The notes under the pieces were generated by a model that ran no database searches, was not told the origin of the DNA, and worked only from the letters and a program-made list of their open reading frames with translations. Shown here one piece after another: positions 20,405 to 29,327 of a stretch of DNA of 64,000 nucleotides. Source of the stretch: Citrobacter freundii ATCC 8090 = MTCC 1658 = NBRC 12681. Lineage in GTDB: Bacteria > Pseudomonadota > Gammaproteobacteria > Enterobacterales > Enterobacteriaceae. Made by a program: the position numbers and the translations under genes. The stretch's first letter is position 1; the number at the start of each line of letters is the position of its first letter. The DNA lies in NCBI RefSeq assembly GCF_011064845.1, contig NZ_CP049015.1, positions 3,720,001 to 3,784,000 on the forward strand, in the 5' to 3' direction.

Positions 20405-21622
20405 TTATTTGTTGATGCCCGGGTACTGTCCGCCCCAGACAATATCCAGATATTGTTGCGGGTCGGTATCCCCTTCGGTGCTGACTAACAGCACGCGAGA
20501 GTGCGCATCCAGCCCCAGTTGCTCACGCGTTTGCGCCAGTTCAGGTGAGGTCATCAACAGCGCCAGCAGACCGGTAGTAACCGCACCTGACTCACCCGAA
20601 ATAATCTGTGGATCGCCTGCCAGCGGGTTGCCCAACATGCGCATGCCTAACGCTGCAACTTCATCAGGGCAGGAAGCAAATGCGTTGGCATAGTCGCGCA
20701 GCAGTTTCCAGCCGATACTGTTCGCCTCACCGCAGGCGAGACCGGCCATCACGGTTTGTAAATCACCGCCCACCGCAATGGCATCCCCCTCTTTCGAACG
20801 GGCTGAGCGGTAGAGGCAATCTGCAATTAACGCTTCGGCGACGATCACTTTCGGGCGATTCTCACCCCAGGCTGCCGTCACCATTCCCTGAACCATGCCG
20901 GCAAACGAGCCGACGCCTGCCTGCACAAAAATGTGAGTCGGCGCAACCTGATGCAGCTGATCTATCGCCTCGAGCATCAGCGTGCCGTAGCCCTGCATAA
21001 TCCACTGCGGGATCTTTTCGTATCCTTCCCAGGCGGTATCCTGCACGACAATCCAGCCATACTTTTCGGCCTGCTCCGCGGTCATACGAACCGCATCGTC
21101 ATAGTTCATATCGACGATCTCAGCGGTAGCGCCTTCGTTACGGATAGAGGCCAGACGTTGCTGCGAAGAGCCCTTTGGCATATAAACCACGGCGTTTTGC
21201 TTCAGTTGGCGCGCCATCCATGCCACGCCGCGACCGTGGTTGCCATCAGTGGTGGTAGCAAACGTGACAGTTTGCAGATCGTGACGAACCTCTTCGCTGG
21301 TCATCACGTCAAACGGCAGTTCACTGATATCCTTACCAACTAATTCAGCGATATGGCACGCCATCGCATAGGAGCCACCCAGCGCTTTGAAGGCTTTCAG
21401 GCCAAAACGCTGAGATTCATCTTTGAGGTAGATATTTTTTACGCCCAATTTTTGTGCAAGCGCAGGTAGCGTATATAGCGGCGTCGGCGCATAGCCCGGA
21501 ATAGACCGATGAAAATTCAACGCTTTTACCAGTTCCTGGCGGCTAAACGGTGCCAGCGGCGCGTTCGGATGTTCGGTAAACGGCGTCTGGTTGATAAAAA
21601 ATGATAAGTTTTCCTGCATCAT
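20405..21622 (-). CDS. dpaL: Diaminopropionate ammonia-lyase
   Basis: A 405-residue PLP enzyme of fold type II, the usual length for diaminopropionate ammonia-lyase (YgeX). It converts 2,3-diaminopropionate to pyruvate and two ammonia. The PLP lysine is in RFGLKAFKALGGSYA, with TTDGNHGRGVAWMA as the phosphate/asparagine loop and QAGVGSFAGM as the glycine-rich PLP-phosphate site. It is the first gene of the minus-strand operon, about 70 nt behind a sigma-54 promoter at 21702-21717. ATG ATG occurs at the start, preceded by GAGG; either could be used. Confidence 0.94.
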   Translation of the reverse strand: MMQENLSFFINQTPFTEHPNAPLAPFSRQELVKALNFHRSIPGYAPTPLYTLPALAQKLGVKNIYLKDESQRFGLKAFKALGGSYAMACHIAELVGKDISELPFDVMTSEEVRHDLQTVTFATTTDGNHGRGVAWMARQLKQNAVVYMPKGSSQQRLASIRNEGATAEIVDMNYDDAVRMTAEQAEKYGWIVVQDTAWEGYEKIPQWIMQGYGTLMLEAIDQLHQVAPTHIFVQAGVGSFAGMVQGMVTAAWGENRPKVIVAEALIADCLYRSARSKEGDAIAVGGDLQTVMAGLACGEANSIGWKLLRDYANAFASCPDEVAALGMRMLGNPLAGDPQIISGESGAVTTGLLALLMTSPELAQTREQLGLDAHSRVLLVSTEGDTDPQQYLDIVWGGQYPGINK

Positions 21623-21701
21623 AAAACCTCATTGTCCTGGTATTTCATTCCCTGTAATCGGTGCAATACAGAGATATTTCCGTTATCGGTATTGGCAATA
21701 G

Positions 21702-21717
21702 AGCAAAATACTTACCA
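21702..21717 (-). promoter_or_regulatory. Sigma-54 (-24/-12) promoter of the dpaL operon
   Basis: The minus strand reads TGGTAAGTATTTTGCT. The invariant GG and GC are separated exactly as in the sigma-54 consensus TGGCACG-N4-TTGCW. The -12 GC is 82 bp before the dpaL start, so the leader would be about 70 nt. The divergent neighbour at 22001 is a sigma-54 activator, which strongly supports the call. Confidence 0.8.
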
Positions 21718-21837
21718 GCTTTTTATGAATTGAGTAAACTCTTATAAATATTTTAATAAAGGTTTTAATTTCAATAAATTAAATGAAATTTGAAATTGAC
21801 AACCGAAAATATCAATGCCTCAGTTTATCGCCTCGTT

Positions 21838-21863
21838 TTGATAAATTCTCATCATTGATAAAT
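21838..21863. promoter_or_regulatory. Possible activator binding repeats upstream of the dpaL promoter
   Basis: TTGATAAAT occurs twice as a direct repeat with a 17-bp period (21838-21846; TGATAAAT at 21856-21863), about 120-160 bp upstream of the -24/-12 element. That is a normal distance for a sigma-54 enhancer. The assignment is by eye in an AT-rich gap and is weak. Confidence 0.3.
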
Positions 21864-22000
21864 AGTGTGATCGCGGAAGATAAAATAAGAAAAACATTCA
21901 AAAACAGCGTGGTAGATTGATTTTTCGCAAATCATTTTTGCATTGTTTCGCCTATTTATCATTTTCCTTGAGAAATGTGACACACCGCCGGAGAAGTACC

Positions 22001-23749
22001 ATGATTTCAGTACTCAGCAATATTCAGGATGATATATGCAATTACGCCGACGCTATTTCTGGCATAACGGGCACGGACGTTGAAATCATTGATGAATCTT
22101 TAATGCGCATCGCGGGTACCGGGAAATACCGGCATATGCTCAATGAGAACGTGGCCAAAAATGGCTACATTTATCGTCACGTATTGCAGGTGCGAGAAAC
22201 AGTACTGATCAAAAACCCCGGCGAGCATCCGCTGTGTCAGTTATGTGAAAAACACCACTACTGTTCTGAAATGCTGGATTTGAACGCACCTATTTTTCTC
22301 AATAATCGCGTGATTGGCGTGATCGGGATTATTTGCTCAACCCAGGCACAGCGTGACACGTTACTGAGCCAGATTGATAAATTTGTCACCTTTATTGAGC
22401 AAATCGCCGTAATGATCTCCAGTAAGGTCTTTGAATGCCTGGAACGTTTACGCGCACAGGAAACGCTTGGCGCATTTCGGCGTCTGATCGATGCCATGGA
22501 CCGCGGCGTGGTAGCGATTGATGGCAAGGGTCTTATCTGGCATGCCAATCATTCAGCTGATCGCATCCTGAACCGTGAGGTTCAGGGATTACCTCTGACC
22601 ATTGAAACAACCGGGGACAGCCTGTATGGCGATGAAGAAGCGTGGCTGACGCTTGAAGGTCAGAAACATCATGTACTGTGCAAACAAATTTCGCTCTCCT
22701 CACAGGATAACGATCGCTTAACCATGGTTATCTTTCGTGATGCACACGACTACCTGAGTAACCTTACTCCATCCCCTTATGAGTCCGACATACAGGTACG
22801 ACTAATTGGTCACTCTCCCTCAATGGAACAGCTCAGAAGTACCATAGGTAAAATCGCCAACAGTTACGCCAGCGTGCTCATCACCGGGGAAAGTGGCTCG
22901 GGGAAAGAGGTCGTGGCATTTGCCATTCACCAGAGCAGTCCCCGTAAAGCCGCGCCTTTCGTAACAATCAACTGCGCGGCTATCCCAGAACAACTGCTGG
23001 AAAGCGAACTGTTTGGTTATGTTCGCGGCGCATTCAGCGGGGCTGATCCTAAAGGGCGAATGGGGAAATTTGAACTGGCCAACGGCGGCAGCCTGTTTCT
23101 GGATGAGATTGGCGATATGCCACTACACCTGCAGGCCAAGCTGCTCAGGGTATTGCAGGAAAAGGCGATCACCCGCGTTGGCTCTAATAACACCATCAAT
23201 ATTGATGTGCGCATTATTGCCGCAACTAACAAAAACATTAACGCGATGGTGGAAAATAATCAGTTTCGTGAAGATCTTTTCTATCGCCTGAACGTGGTCC
23301 CTCTGGTACTTCCTTCCCTGCGTGAACGCCGGGCTGATATTGCGGTCCTCGCACAGTATTTTGCCGATGAGTTTTCGGTCAGTTACCAGCGACCACCGCA
23401 AAAACTGCCTGATGACGTTATTAATCGCCTTTATGCCTGGCACTGGCCGGGTAACATTCGTGAATTACGCAACGTGATCGAATACATTTTTGTGATGCGC
23501 GGAGAAGCCGCTGGGATCAACGCCAGCCATCTTCCCCCTTACCTGCTTACCGCCGCTGACGGTAGAAAAACGACGATGACCGCACAACCCCGACAGCTTG
23601 CCAGCAAAGGAAAACAAGCGGAAAGGGAGGCTATCGAAAACGTCATCCAGCGATTCGGCTCAAGCGTTGAGGGGAAAAAGCAAGCCGCGACAGAACTGGG
23701 GATCAGCATTGCCACGCTCTATAGAAAAATAAAACTGTACGGACTGTAA
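22001..23749 (+). CDS. Sigma-54-dependent activator, YgeV-like
   Basis: A 582-residue enhancer-binding protein. The N-terminal sensory part (1-~250) has the YgeV-type opening [17 protein letters not shown], a cysteine group [10 protein letters not shown] that could bind metal or redox ligands, and a PAS-like segment ([20 protein letters not shown]). The AAA+ domain has [18 protein letters not shown] (sigma-54 contact loop, serine in place of the usual threonine) and LDEIGDMP. A Fis-type HTH ends the protein ([20 protein letters not shown]). The start at 22001 follows GGAGAAG; an upstream frame to 21917 is unsupported. It is divergent from dpaL and probably activates that operon. Confidence 0.92.
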   Translation: MISVLSNIQDDICNYADAISGITGTDVEIIDESLMRIAGTGKYRHMLNENVAKNGYIYRHVLQVRETVLIKNPGEHPLCQLCEKHHYCSEMLDLNAPIFLNNRVIGVIGIICSTQAQRDTLLSQIDKFVTFIEQIAVMISSKVFECLERLRAQETLGAFRRLIDAMDRGVVAIDGKGLIWHANHSADRILNREVQGLPLTIETTGDSLYGDEEAWLTLEGQKHHVLCKQISLSSQDNDRLTMVIFRDAHDYLSNLTPSPYESDIQVRLIGHSPSMEQLRSTIGKIANSYASVLITGESGSGKEVVAFAIHQSSPRKAAPFVTINCAAIPEQLLESELFGYVRGAFSGADPKGRMGKFELANGGSLFLDEIGDMPLHLQAKLLRVLQEKAITRVGSNNTINIDVRIIAATNKNINAMVENNQFREDLFYRLNVVPLVLPSLRERRADIAVLAQYFADEFSVSYQRPPQKLPDDVINRLYAWHWPGNIRELRNVIEYIFVMRGEAAGINASHLPPYLLTAADGRKTTMTAQPRQLASKGKQAEREAIENVIQRFGSSVEGKKQAATELGISIATLYRKIKLYGL

Positions 23750-23765
23750 GCTTTCCTTATTAACT

Positions 23766-23792
23766 GAGAAGCCCGCACAACGCGGGCTTCTC
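23766..23792 (+). terminator. Rho-independent-type hairpin after the sigma-54 activator
   Basis: A perfect 11-bp GC-rich stem (GAGAAGCCCGC / GCGGGCTTCTC) with a 5-nt loop lies 17 bp after the stop codon and 35 bp before the end of the convergent cigR-like gene. It can serve both. Confidence 0.75.
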
Positions 23793-23827
23793 ATCGGTAG
23801 AACAGAGCACATTAAGCCCGAAAATAC

Positions 23828-24337
23828 TTAATCAAACACACCATTAATTACCGCGGTGACAATCGCCGTACTCAGTGCAATCAACACCAGATTGTCGCCC
23901 ACAACCTGCCATTCATAACCTGGATAATACGGCAATTGGTTCAGCATAGAGGATGGAACACTTTTCTTAGCGATCCCCGGAGGAAGCGGCTTTCCTCGCG
24001 CAAGATTTTTGGCGATACCCGGAGGCAGTGACTTATAGCCCGTCAAACCATATCTGACGGCATACTGTCTGGCCACGTTATAGCTGATGTCACTATCAAC
24101 ATGGTCCGGCTTACCATAATTTTTACGTTGTTCTGCCTGCGAATTGCCTTTCTGGCTATTGCCCTTATTCCCGCTATTACCATGATTGCTACTATTTCCA
24201 TGGTTGCCACTATTACCATGGTTGCCACTATTACCATTGCCGTTGCCATTACCGGGGTTGGCCAATACTGGGGTGGCGCACATCGTCATCGCGGCAACGG
24301 CGACTAAAGCTGTTGCTAAAGCACGAAGTCTGGACAT
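23828..24337 (-). CDS. CigR/RcnB-like secreted protein with Gly-Asn-Ser repeats
   Basis: A 169-residue protein. The signal peptide ends near TPVLA, a low-complexity region of GNSGNH-type repeats covers about residues 28-68, and the C-terminal RcnB-like domain contains KSLPPGIAKNL, a second PPGIAKK, and a final hydrophobic segment (NLVLIALSTAIVTAVINGVF). This is the CigR layout. In Salmonella CigR is an antivirulence factor encoded beside mgtC in SPI-3. Here it stands alone between a terminator and a carbonic anhydrase gene. Function in this organism is unknown; naming it cigR would go beyond the sequence. Confidence 0.75.
   Translation of the reverse strand: MSRLRALATALVAVAAMTMCATPVLANPGNGNGNGNSGNHGNSGNHGNSSNHGNSGNKGNSQKGNSQAEQRKNYGKPDHVDSDISYNVARQYAVRYGLTGYKSLPPGIAKNLARGKPLPPGIAKKSVPSSMLNQLPYYPGYEWQVVGDNLVLIALSTAIVTAVINGVFD
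24171..24253. repeat. 18-bp tandem repeats inside the cigR-like gene
   Basis: Imperfect tandem copies of an 18-bp unit (CCATGGTTGCCACTATTA on the plus strand) encode the GNSGNH repeats. Length variation between strains would be expected. Confidence 0.7.
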
Positions 24338-24595
24338 GATGATTCCTTAAAATGTGGATACATATAAAAATGTACGGTATCGCGTGAATACTGGCTATCG
24401 CTACAACTCCGATTTATTGGCAAAAAAGGGAAAGCACATAGCACACATCACGCTATTCGCCTCGCCGCGGTGGAGAAAAGTTAGCCAAAGATGTTGCAGA
24501 ACTGCTATAAAGTCTTTCTCTTCTGTCGGCTGGTGTTAAACTGGAAAGTGTGATCTTCATCATAACCTGCTTAAACAGAGAAAAGAGACACTGCT

Positions 24596-25231
24596 ATGCA
24601 ACATATCATTGAGGGCTTCCTCAACTTCCAAAAAGAGATTTTCCCTCAACGCAAGGAACTCTTTCGCAGCCTGGCATCCAGCCAAAATCCTAAAGCGCTT
24701 TTCATCTCCTGTTCCGATAGCCGCCTGGTGCCAGAACTCGTTACTCAGCAAGACCCCGGACAGCTTTTCGTTATCCGCAACGCCGGTAATATCGTACCGT
24801 CATTTGGTCCGGAACCGGGTGGTGTATCCGCAACCATCGAATACGCGGTTGTCGCACTTGGCGTAACGGATATCGTCATCTGCGGTCACTCCAATTGTGG
24901 CGCGATGAAAGCCATTGCCGATAGCCAGCCCTTGGATCCGATGCCCGCTGTCGCTCACTGGCTGCACTATGCCGATGCCGCGAAAGCCGTGGTCGAGAAA
25001 AAAACCTGGGATAACCCAATCGACAAAGTTAACGCCATGGTAGAAGAGAACGTTATCGCACAGCTTAACAACATTAAAACGCATCCTTGTGTCGCGGTTG
25101 GGCTGCGCAATAATGCGCTTCGTTTGCACGGTTGGGTGTATGACATCGAAAGCGGTGAAATCCGTACCCTGGATAAAAACAGCAAAACCTACGTTTCCCT
25201 TGCAGAAAACCCACAAGTGCATTTCGAGTAA
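24596..25231 (+). CDS. Beta-class carbonic anhydrase, CynT-like
   Basis: A 211-residue enzyme interconverting CO2 and bicarbonate. All beta-CA active-site residues are present: C39, D41 and R43 in [11 protein letters not shown], and H98 and C101 in CGHSNCGAM. The N-terminal block [13 protein letters not shown] and the C-terminal [11 protein letters not shown] are closest, from memory, to E. coli CynT. No cyanase (cynS) or cynX lies alongside, so a cyanate role is not supported. It may instead supply bicarbonate or buffer protons. Zinc binding is inferred from the conserved ligands. Confidence 0.93.
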   Translation: MQHIIEGFLNFQKEIFPQRKELFRSLASSQNPKALFISCSDSRLVPELVTQQDPGQLFVIRNAGNIVPSFGPEPGGVSATIEYAVVALGVTDIVICGHSNCGAMKAIADSQPLDPMPAVAHWLHYADAAKAVVEKKTWDNPIDKVNAMVEENVIAQLNNIKTHPCVAVGLRNNALRLHGWVYDIESGEIRTLDKNSKTYVSLAENPQVHFE

Positions 25232-25440
25232 TTCCTCCACTGGAGCAAGGATGCTCTGGACATCTCCTCCCCCTATTTCTGTTAGTAGACAAAAAACGGA
25301 CTTGCGACTAGCTTTAAAGTGGCCACTGGTGTTCCCACATCGGTTTTCGCACATTTTATAAAATATTGCGACAGGTCTCATTTCCTGAGTCGCAAACAGC
25401 TGTTCATACATGGTGCAGGCGATAAAAGGAGCCGGTACGA

Positions 25441-26379
25441 ATGCAAGCAAAAATAAAAAGAATAATGAATATGTTATTTTATCATGAGTCGTGGGATATC
25501 ATGCTTATTAAGGATAATGGCACACACTTATTCCCTGATAACACCCTGGAGATATTAAGCAAATCCACTGCACAGCAGTTAAAAAAGAAATATACATTTC
25601 AGGCTGACCCTTTTCTGATTGAAAAAGACGATAAACTGTATGTTTTCTATGAAGCTCTTAGCTTTCGCAACTCAAAAGGCACGCTACGATGTCGCGTTCT
25701 TGACCGTGAACTGGTTGAACTTGATGATATTAAGCTTGAGGGCTTTGACGACTTAAAGTGTCATTTGTCATTCCCTTATCTGATTCATATCAACGATCAA
25801 CTCTTCATGATCCCCGAGTCTTCAGAAAGAAAAGAGGTAATACTGTTTCAGTCAATAGAGTTCCCTGCACGCTGGAAGCAAGTTAAAGTTTTAATCTCTG
25901 ATATCGAATTAACCGACAACGTATTTATATCAATTAATGAAGCCTGTTATCTTTTGTCCACCACGATGGATAATGAAATAATTATTCATTCGGCAGATCA
26001 TATTTATGGACAATGGCAGCGGATTACCCCCTCATTGAAGGTGAGCAATCCTCATCATCGAGGCGCAGGAGCCTCCTATCAGGTCGAAAATAAAATGTAC
26101 TTCCTTACTCAGGAGTGCACACCTGAAACTTATGGAAAATCAATCTATATCAAAGAATTAGTGACACTGAACGACGCTAATTTTGATGAGAACCTAATCG
26201 AACAAATCAATTCGTCGATCAACCACAGTGACGGCGTCCACACGCTGAACTTCTCAAATAACTATATTGTTTATGATACAAAAATAAACCAATTCAGCTT
26301 TTTATCTATACTTAAAAAAATATCTTATAAATGCATGGTGAGGTATCGCAACTATAACCTTACCAAACGTCACCAATAA
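25441..26379 (+). CDS. Beta-propeller protein of the GINT1 N-terminal-like family
   Basis: A 312-residue soluble protein without a signal peptide. The repeated pattern (ADPFLIEKDDKLYVFYEAL, CHLSFPYLIHINDQLFMIPESS, TDNVFISINEACYLLSTT) is that of a five-bladed, GH43-like propeller. The same module is named after the N-terminal part of plant glucosamine inositolphosphorylceramide transferases and also occurs in bacterial surface-sugar loci. It is lower in GC than its neighbours. It precedes a galE-like gene by 52 bp and faces the exopolysaccharide operon, suggesting a role in sugar assembly or modification. The activity is unknown. Confidence 0.65.
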   Translation: MQAKIKRIMNMLFYHESWDIMLIKDNGTHLFPDNTLEILSKSTAQQLKKKYTFQADPFLIEKDDKLYVFYEALSFRNSKGTLRCRVLDRELVELDDIKLEGFDDLKCHLSFPYLIHINDQLFMIPESSERKEVILFQSIEFPARWKQVKVLISDIELTDNVFISINEACYLLSTTMDNEIIIHSADHIYGQWQRITPSLKVSNPHHRGAGASYQVENKMYFLTQECTPETYGKSIYIKELVTLNDANFDENLIEQINSSINHSDGVHTLNFSNNYIVYDTKINQFSFLSILKKISYKCMVRYRNYNLTKRHQ

Positions 26380-26431
26380 CGCGTTCTCTATGGTACTGGC
26401 GTGACTCAATCCCCGTTTATCTGGAGTCTGT

Positions 26432-27448
26432 ATGGCAATTCTGGTCACTGGTGGTGCAGGTTATATTGGTTCACATACTGTTTTAACGCTACTGGAAAGA
26501 GGCGATGATGTCGTTGTCATCGATAATCTGGCGAACGCCAGTCAAATCTCGCTGGACAGGGTCGCGGAACTCACTGGAAGAGAGCCTATTGTCTATATCG
26601 CCGATGTTCTCGACAGGCCGGCATTGAAAAACATTTTCGCCAACCATAACATCACCGATGTCATTCATTTTGCCGGGCTTAAATCGGTTTCAGAGTCGAT
26701 AAAAGAGCCCCTCGCCTACTATGAAAACAACGTCACCGGAACGCTGGTTTTACTGGATGAGATGCTGGCCGCAGGCGTTAATCGTTTCATTTTTAGCTCA
26801 TCCGCCACGGTATATGGTAATCCGGAAAGCGTACCGCTTAGCGAGCAATCGCGTACGGGCGGCACCACCAATCCGTACGGCACCTCTAAGTTGATGGTCG
26901 AACAAATTCTGGCTGACTTCTCTCGTGCACAACCCGATTTCCGCATTACCTGCCTGCGCTATTTCAACCCGGTCGGCGCCCATCCATCGGGTCGGATTGG
27001 TGAGGATCCTAACGGTATCCCCAATAATCTGGTTCCGTACATCTCCCAGGTCGCGATTGGTAAGCTGGAAACCGTGTCGGTGTACGGTAATGATTATCCC
27101 ACTCCCGACGGTACCGGCGTGCGTGATTATATTCACGTCATGGATCTGGCGACCGGTCATTTAGCCGCGCTGGATTGCCTGAACAAAGGCGCGGCTTACA
27201 AGGTGATTAATCTCGGTACCGGTGTCGGTTATTCCGTGATTAAGTTGATTGAAGCATTTGAAAAAGCAGCGCAGACTAAAATTAATTATAAGGTTGTCGC
27301 CAGAAGACCTGGAGACATTGCCGAATGTTGGTCTGACCCATCGCTGGCATATAAGGAGTTAGGTTGGAAGGCCATCTACAGCCTTGATGAAATGATGCGT
27401 GACACCTGGAACTGGCAAAAAAACAACCCGAATGGGTATCAAATTTAA
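26432..27448 (+). CDS. galE: UDP-glucose 4-epimerase, GalE family
   Basis: A 338-residue extended SDR enzyme interconverting UDP-glucose and UDP-galactose. The NAD loop is [12 protein letters not shown]. The catalytic serine is in [10 protein letters not shown], the Tyr/Lys pair in [12 protein letters not shown], and the substrate segment is [18 protein letters not shown]. It is full length. It is not in a galETK context, so it is probably a second epimerase serving the adjacent exopolysaccharide genes. It ends in a strong terminator. Specificity for N-acetylated sugars cannot be excluded by eye. Confidence 0.92.
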   Translation: MAILVTGGAGYIGSHTVLTLLERGDDVVVIDNLANASQISLDRVAELTGREPIVYIADVLDRPALKNIFANHNITDVIHFAGLKSVSESIKEPLAYYENNVTGTLVLLDEMLAAGVNRFIFSSSATVYGNPESVPLSEQSRTGGTTNPYGTSKLMVEQILADFSRAQPDFRITCLRYFNPVGAHPSGRIGEDPNGIPNNLVPYISQVAIGKLETVSVYGNDYPTPDGTGVRDYIHVMDLATGHLAALDCLNKGAAYKVINLGTGVGYSVIKLIEAFEKAAQTKINYKVVARRPGDIAECWSDPSLAYKELGWKAIYSLDEMMRDTWNWQKNNPNGYQI

Positions 27449-27452
27449 TGTT

Positions 27453-27489
27453 CACAGCAGCGAGCCTAACCGTCAGGCTCGCTGCTGTG
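27453..27489. terminator. Bidirectional terminator between galE and the exopolysaccharide operon
   Basis: A perfect 15-bp stem (CACAGCAGCGAGCCT / AGGCTCGCTGCTGTG) with a 7-nt loop fills the 46-bp gap between two convergent genes. Confidence 0.88.
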
Positions 27490-27494
27490 TCTGA

Positions 27495-28886
27495 CTATTG
27501 TACTGTTATTGTTGATACCCGGTACCAGCCGCTGTTCTGCTTCCCTTCATTGGCAAAGTTAATTCTCGCCGCACCCGACTTATCCAACATCGCAACCTCA
27601 ATCGCGTACTGCCCTTTTGCCAGTCGGCCTGGCATAGATAACGCATAACTGACCTGATACTTACCGGGGAGCCAGCGGCGAATATCCTCCGCGGAATTCC
27701 CCTGTGCCACCACCTTATTAGCATTGTCCACAACACGGAATGCCAGCATATAAGGCAGATAAATCGGAGCGATACCCTCATTGTACCAGGTACTGTTCAA
27801 TGTCAGCGTTTGTCCGCTGTCCCACACGGACTCATGGCTCAGGGACGCCAGGCGAAATCGATAGCCCAATTTGGTCAGCGCATCGTCGACAATAGGTCGA
27901 TAGTCGCTCGGTATCGCTCTCGATTTCAGGTTAATGGTACTGGCGTGCTGTTTGACCGCCCAGTCAAAAATCCCCTGCACTTCAGCACGTGTATAGTGAA
28001 AGGTATTCTTCCAGTCCTGCATATACGAGCAGATCTCCAGGCTCACCGGCGCACGTTTCCATGCGTCGTTGAACCCTGAATAACTCTGCTGCGCAGCCAG
28101 CAATCGCTGCGGGTAATCATCAGTCATATGGTTCCAGGAGTCCGAAAATACGCGCAGGTCCCCCCAACAGTCCGCACGCCATCCTGCCCCACGCTCCACC
28201 GCATTCGCCAGACTTTGTCCGCCGCTTATCAGCATGGTTTTTGGCGTCACCGGAAAAGCAGAAAAGTGCATCGCGACGTAGCGATCCAGTTGCGCCGTGG
28301 TGTATCGCTCCAGTAATGGCTTCAGGTTCGGGAAGTTGCTGTTATGCCATTCTCCCCATGATCCCACCATGCCAATATCAACAAACGCGAGATTCTCATT
28401 ACCATCGTAGCGCTTACCAAATGCGTTCAACAGACGCTGGCTGTATTGAATAAACAGAGGATCGTCTAAATCCGGGGCAAATGTCTTTTTATCCGGCGTC
28501 CAGGTACCTTTCACGCCTTTTTTAATCAGCCAGTCAGGAATTTGCGAGCCGCTTTCCGGCTCTGCCAGTACCATAAATCGTAGCCCGACATTCATCGCTG
28601 GACGATGTGCCGCCGCGTATTTGAAGGCATCATCCACCAACGCAAAATTGTACTGGCCTTCGACTGGCTCCAGGTCCCGCCAGTAAAAACGCTCGTATTC
28701 AAATCCGGTATTGGGATAGTCCGCCAGCCCCAGCGTTTCACCGTATCCCTGATGAAAACTTGCCACGCCAATCCCCGGATTGGTTAGCGGGCCCGTCAAT
28801 GCTTTGGGGGTAACGGTCGTCAATGCGGCCATGACCGTCAGCGGGAAAAACATGCACAACAACGCACAAACCCATTTACGTTTCAT
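27495..28886 (-). CDS. Secreted DUF4832-type protein of the exopolysaccharide operon
   Basis: A 463-residue protein with a signal peptide (MKRKWVCALLCMFFPLTVMA). A large barrel-like domain of glycoside-hydrolase character has NPGIGVASFHQGYG, FEYERFYWRDLEPVEGQYNF and VDIGMVGSWGEWH (an acidic residue at the end of a strand). A C-terminal beta-sandwich starts near LASLSHESVWDSGQTLTLN. This matches the DUF4874/DUF4832 arrangement as I remember it. It is the last gene of the operon, so a periplasmic or secreted sugar-cleaving or sugar-binding role is likely. The start at 28886 gives the clean signal peptide; the upstream frame begins with TTG. Confidence 0.72.
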   Translation of the reverse strand: MKRKWVCALLCMFFPLTVMAALTTVTPKALTGPLTNPGIGVASFHQGYGETLGLADYPNTGFEYERFYWRDLEPVEGQYNFALVDDAFKYAAAHRPAMNVGLRFMVLAEPESGSQIPDWLIKKGVKGTWTPDKKTFAPDLDDPLFIQYSQRLLNAFGKRYDGNENLAFVDIGMVGSWGEWHNSNFPNLKPLLERYTTAQLDRYVAMHFSAFPVTPKTMLISGGQSLANAVERGAGWRADCWGDLRVFSDSWNHMTDDYPQRLLAAQQSYSGFNDAWKRAPVSLEICSYMQDWKNTFHYTRAEVQGIFDWAVKQHASTINLKSRAIPSDYRPIVDDALTKLGYRFRLASLSHESVWDSGQTLTLNSTWYNEGIAPIYLPYMLAFRVVDNANKVVAQGNSAEDIRRWLPGKYQVSYALSMPGRLAKGQYAIEVAMLDKSGAARINFANEGKQNSGWYRVSTITVQ

Positions 28887-28917
28887 CGCAATGACATCCT
28901 CCACCAATTTGTAAACG

Positions 28918-29325
28918 CTAGCGGTCTTTAAGGCTTAACCACCAGTCCCAGATACCTACGTGAAAATTTTGGAACACATCAATACCTAACGCGGATTTGA
29001 TCATATACAGCGTCAGCAATACGCAGCAGGTGACGAATAGCACGGCAATCAACAGCAAAAATGTGAGCAGCATTCTCGACAGGGTTGATTCCTGGCGATG
29101 CTGACGGCGTAAATCTCTGCCAAACAAAAAAACCAGATAATAACGCTTACTGAAAAAGGGAAAGCTTCTGCGAATATCGATCTGATGCCGCGAAGCCAGC
29201 GTCGAGGCCAGGATCGCATTTTCCACCCCTTCTTTTTGTTCAGGGGTCAACCCCTGCGCAATCGTCTCATCAAGATGAGTATAAAATCGTTCGATTACGG
29301 GGGGACGATTTTGAGGACTGGTCAA
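28918..29325 (-). CDS. Small inner-membrane protein of the exopolysaccharide operon, unknown function
   Basis: A 135-residue protein I do not recognise. A polar N-terminal half (IERFYTHLDETIAQGLTPEQ) precedes one or two hydrophobic segments (MLLTFLLLIAVLFVTCCVLL) and a short Trp-rich tail (VGIWDWWLSL). It starts with TTG two bases after the glycosyltransferase stop, and no in-frame ATG occurs before residue 85, so TTG initiation with translational coupling is the best reading. The polar half might contact a glycosyltransferase at the membrane. Confidence 0.7.
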   Translation of the reverse strand: MTSPQNRPPVIERFYTHLDETIAQGLTPEQKEGVENAILASTLASRHQIDIRRSFPFFSKRYYLVFLFGRDLRRQHRQESTLSRMLLTFLLLIAVLFVTCCVLLTLYMIKSALGIDVFQNFHVGIWDWWLSLKDR

Positions 29326-29327
29326 AA

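Noticed and set aside
24171..24253. Short regular repeats considered as a CRISPR array
   Set aside because: The units are contiguous 18-mers without spacers and are in frame inside the cigR-like gene.
24596..25231. Calling the carbonic anhydrase cynT of a cyanate operon
   Set aside because: No cyanase, cynX or CynR-type gene is adjacent; only family membership is supported.
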